In this document: positions 63,945 to 64,000 of the stretch, one piece after another
Layout of the letters: each line of letters starts with the position of its first letter
Numbering within the stretch: position 1 is the first letter of the stretch
Source: Saliniramus fredricksonii
Lineage (GTDB): Bacteria; Pseudomonadota; Alphaproteobacteria; Rhizobiales; Beijerinckiaceae
Assembly: GCF_900094735.1 (NCBI RefSeq)
Contig: NZ_FMBM01000002.1
Span: 620,001 to 684,000, forward strand
Direction: 5' to 3'
Length of the DNA: 64,000 nucleotides
Notes under the pieces: model-generated
What the model saw: the letters and a program-made list of their open reading frames with translations, nothing else
Database searches by the model: none
Told to the model about the DNA's origin: nothing
Program-made: the position numbers and the translations under genes

Positions 63945-64000
63945 CCCGCTTTCTCCTTCTCGCCTGCTTTCGGTGCGCGCGCGCCCCGCCTTCCCGACAA

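Overview
The window is high-GC and densely coded, and its gene families and order point to an alphaproteobacterium of the Hyphomicrobiales (Rhizobiales) type. The evidence is carA next to gatB/yqeY, the run argS–SPOR protein–nagZ–scpA–scpB, the block ddl–ftsQ–ftsA–ftsZ–lpxC–bamD–recN, tetrameric sarcosine oxidase soxBDAG, and DUF4169/DUF3775 proteins. No genus can be assigned from sequence alone. I see no rRNA, tRNA, CRISPR array or intact insertion sequence.

Layout. 0–1 kb: 5' end of carA and divergent yqeY. 1–6.5 kb: an accessory stretch with an AT-rich AraC-type regulator, a chemoreceptor fused to a PilZ domain, a decayed second copy of the yqeY 3' end, an AT-rich membrane protein and a broken ParDE-type toxin-antitoxin locus. 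6.8–12 kb: hisI, folE, an Fe-S scaffold-like protein, a BLUF photoreceptor, an orphan TRAP binding protein and an FAH-family enzyme. 12–13.8 kb: a large AT-rich membrane protein of unknown function. 13.8–20.5 kb: scpB, scpA, nagZ, a SPOR-domain protein and argS. 20.8–23.8 kb: a damaged XRE regulator facing a two-gene unit (ComF-like phosphoribosyltransferase plus short DprA-like protein), then a strongly structured non-coding segment and a palindromic repeat element. This is the best candidate for an undescribed system.

23.9–32.8 kb: a cytochrome P450, fumC, small proteins, a purine-type deaminase with an N-terminally truncated XdhC, a cupin, a host-attachment-type protein, an RHH/PIN toxin-antitoxin pair, a hydantoin racemase and a dihydropyrimidinase. 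32.8–46.2 kb: a methylamine/C1 catabolic cluster. On the minus strand are soxBDAG and a GbdR/GlxA-like activator. On the plus strand are a GcvT-family protein, a divergent MetF, formate–THF ligase and a dimethylglycine/sarcosine dehydrogenase-like flavoprotein. Together they fit demethylation of dimethylglycine and sarcosine to glycine, with the C1 units carried on tetrahydrofolate. A fused HyuA-HyuB (5-oxoprolinase/N-methylhydantoinase type) follows at 47–50.7 kb, so imide or hydantoin catabolism may feed the same pool.

50.9–64 kb: a UDP-glucuronate epimerase, recN, bamD, lpxC, the distal dcw cluster (ftsZ, ftsA, ftsQ, ddl), an MscS channel and two small proteins. AT-rich genes, truncated genes and breaks in usual gene order cluster at about 1–6.5, 11.9–13.8 and 20.8–23.8 kb, which I read as insertion points of foreign DNA.
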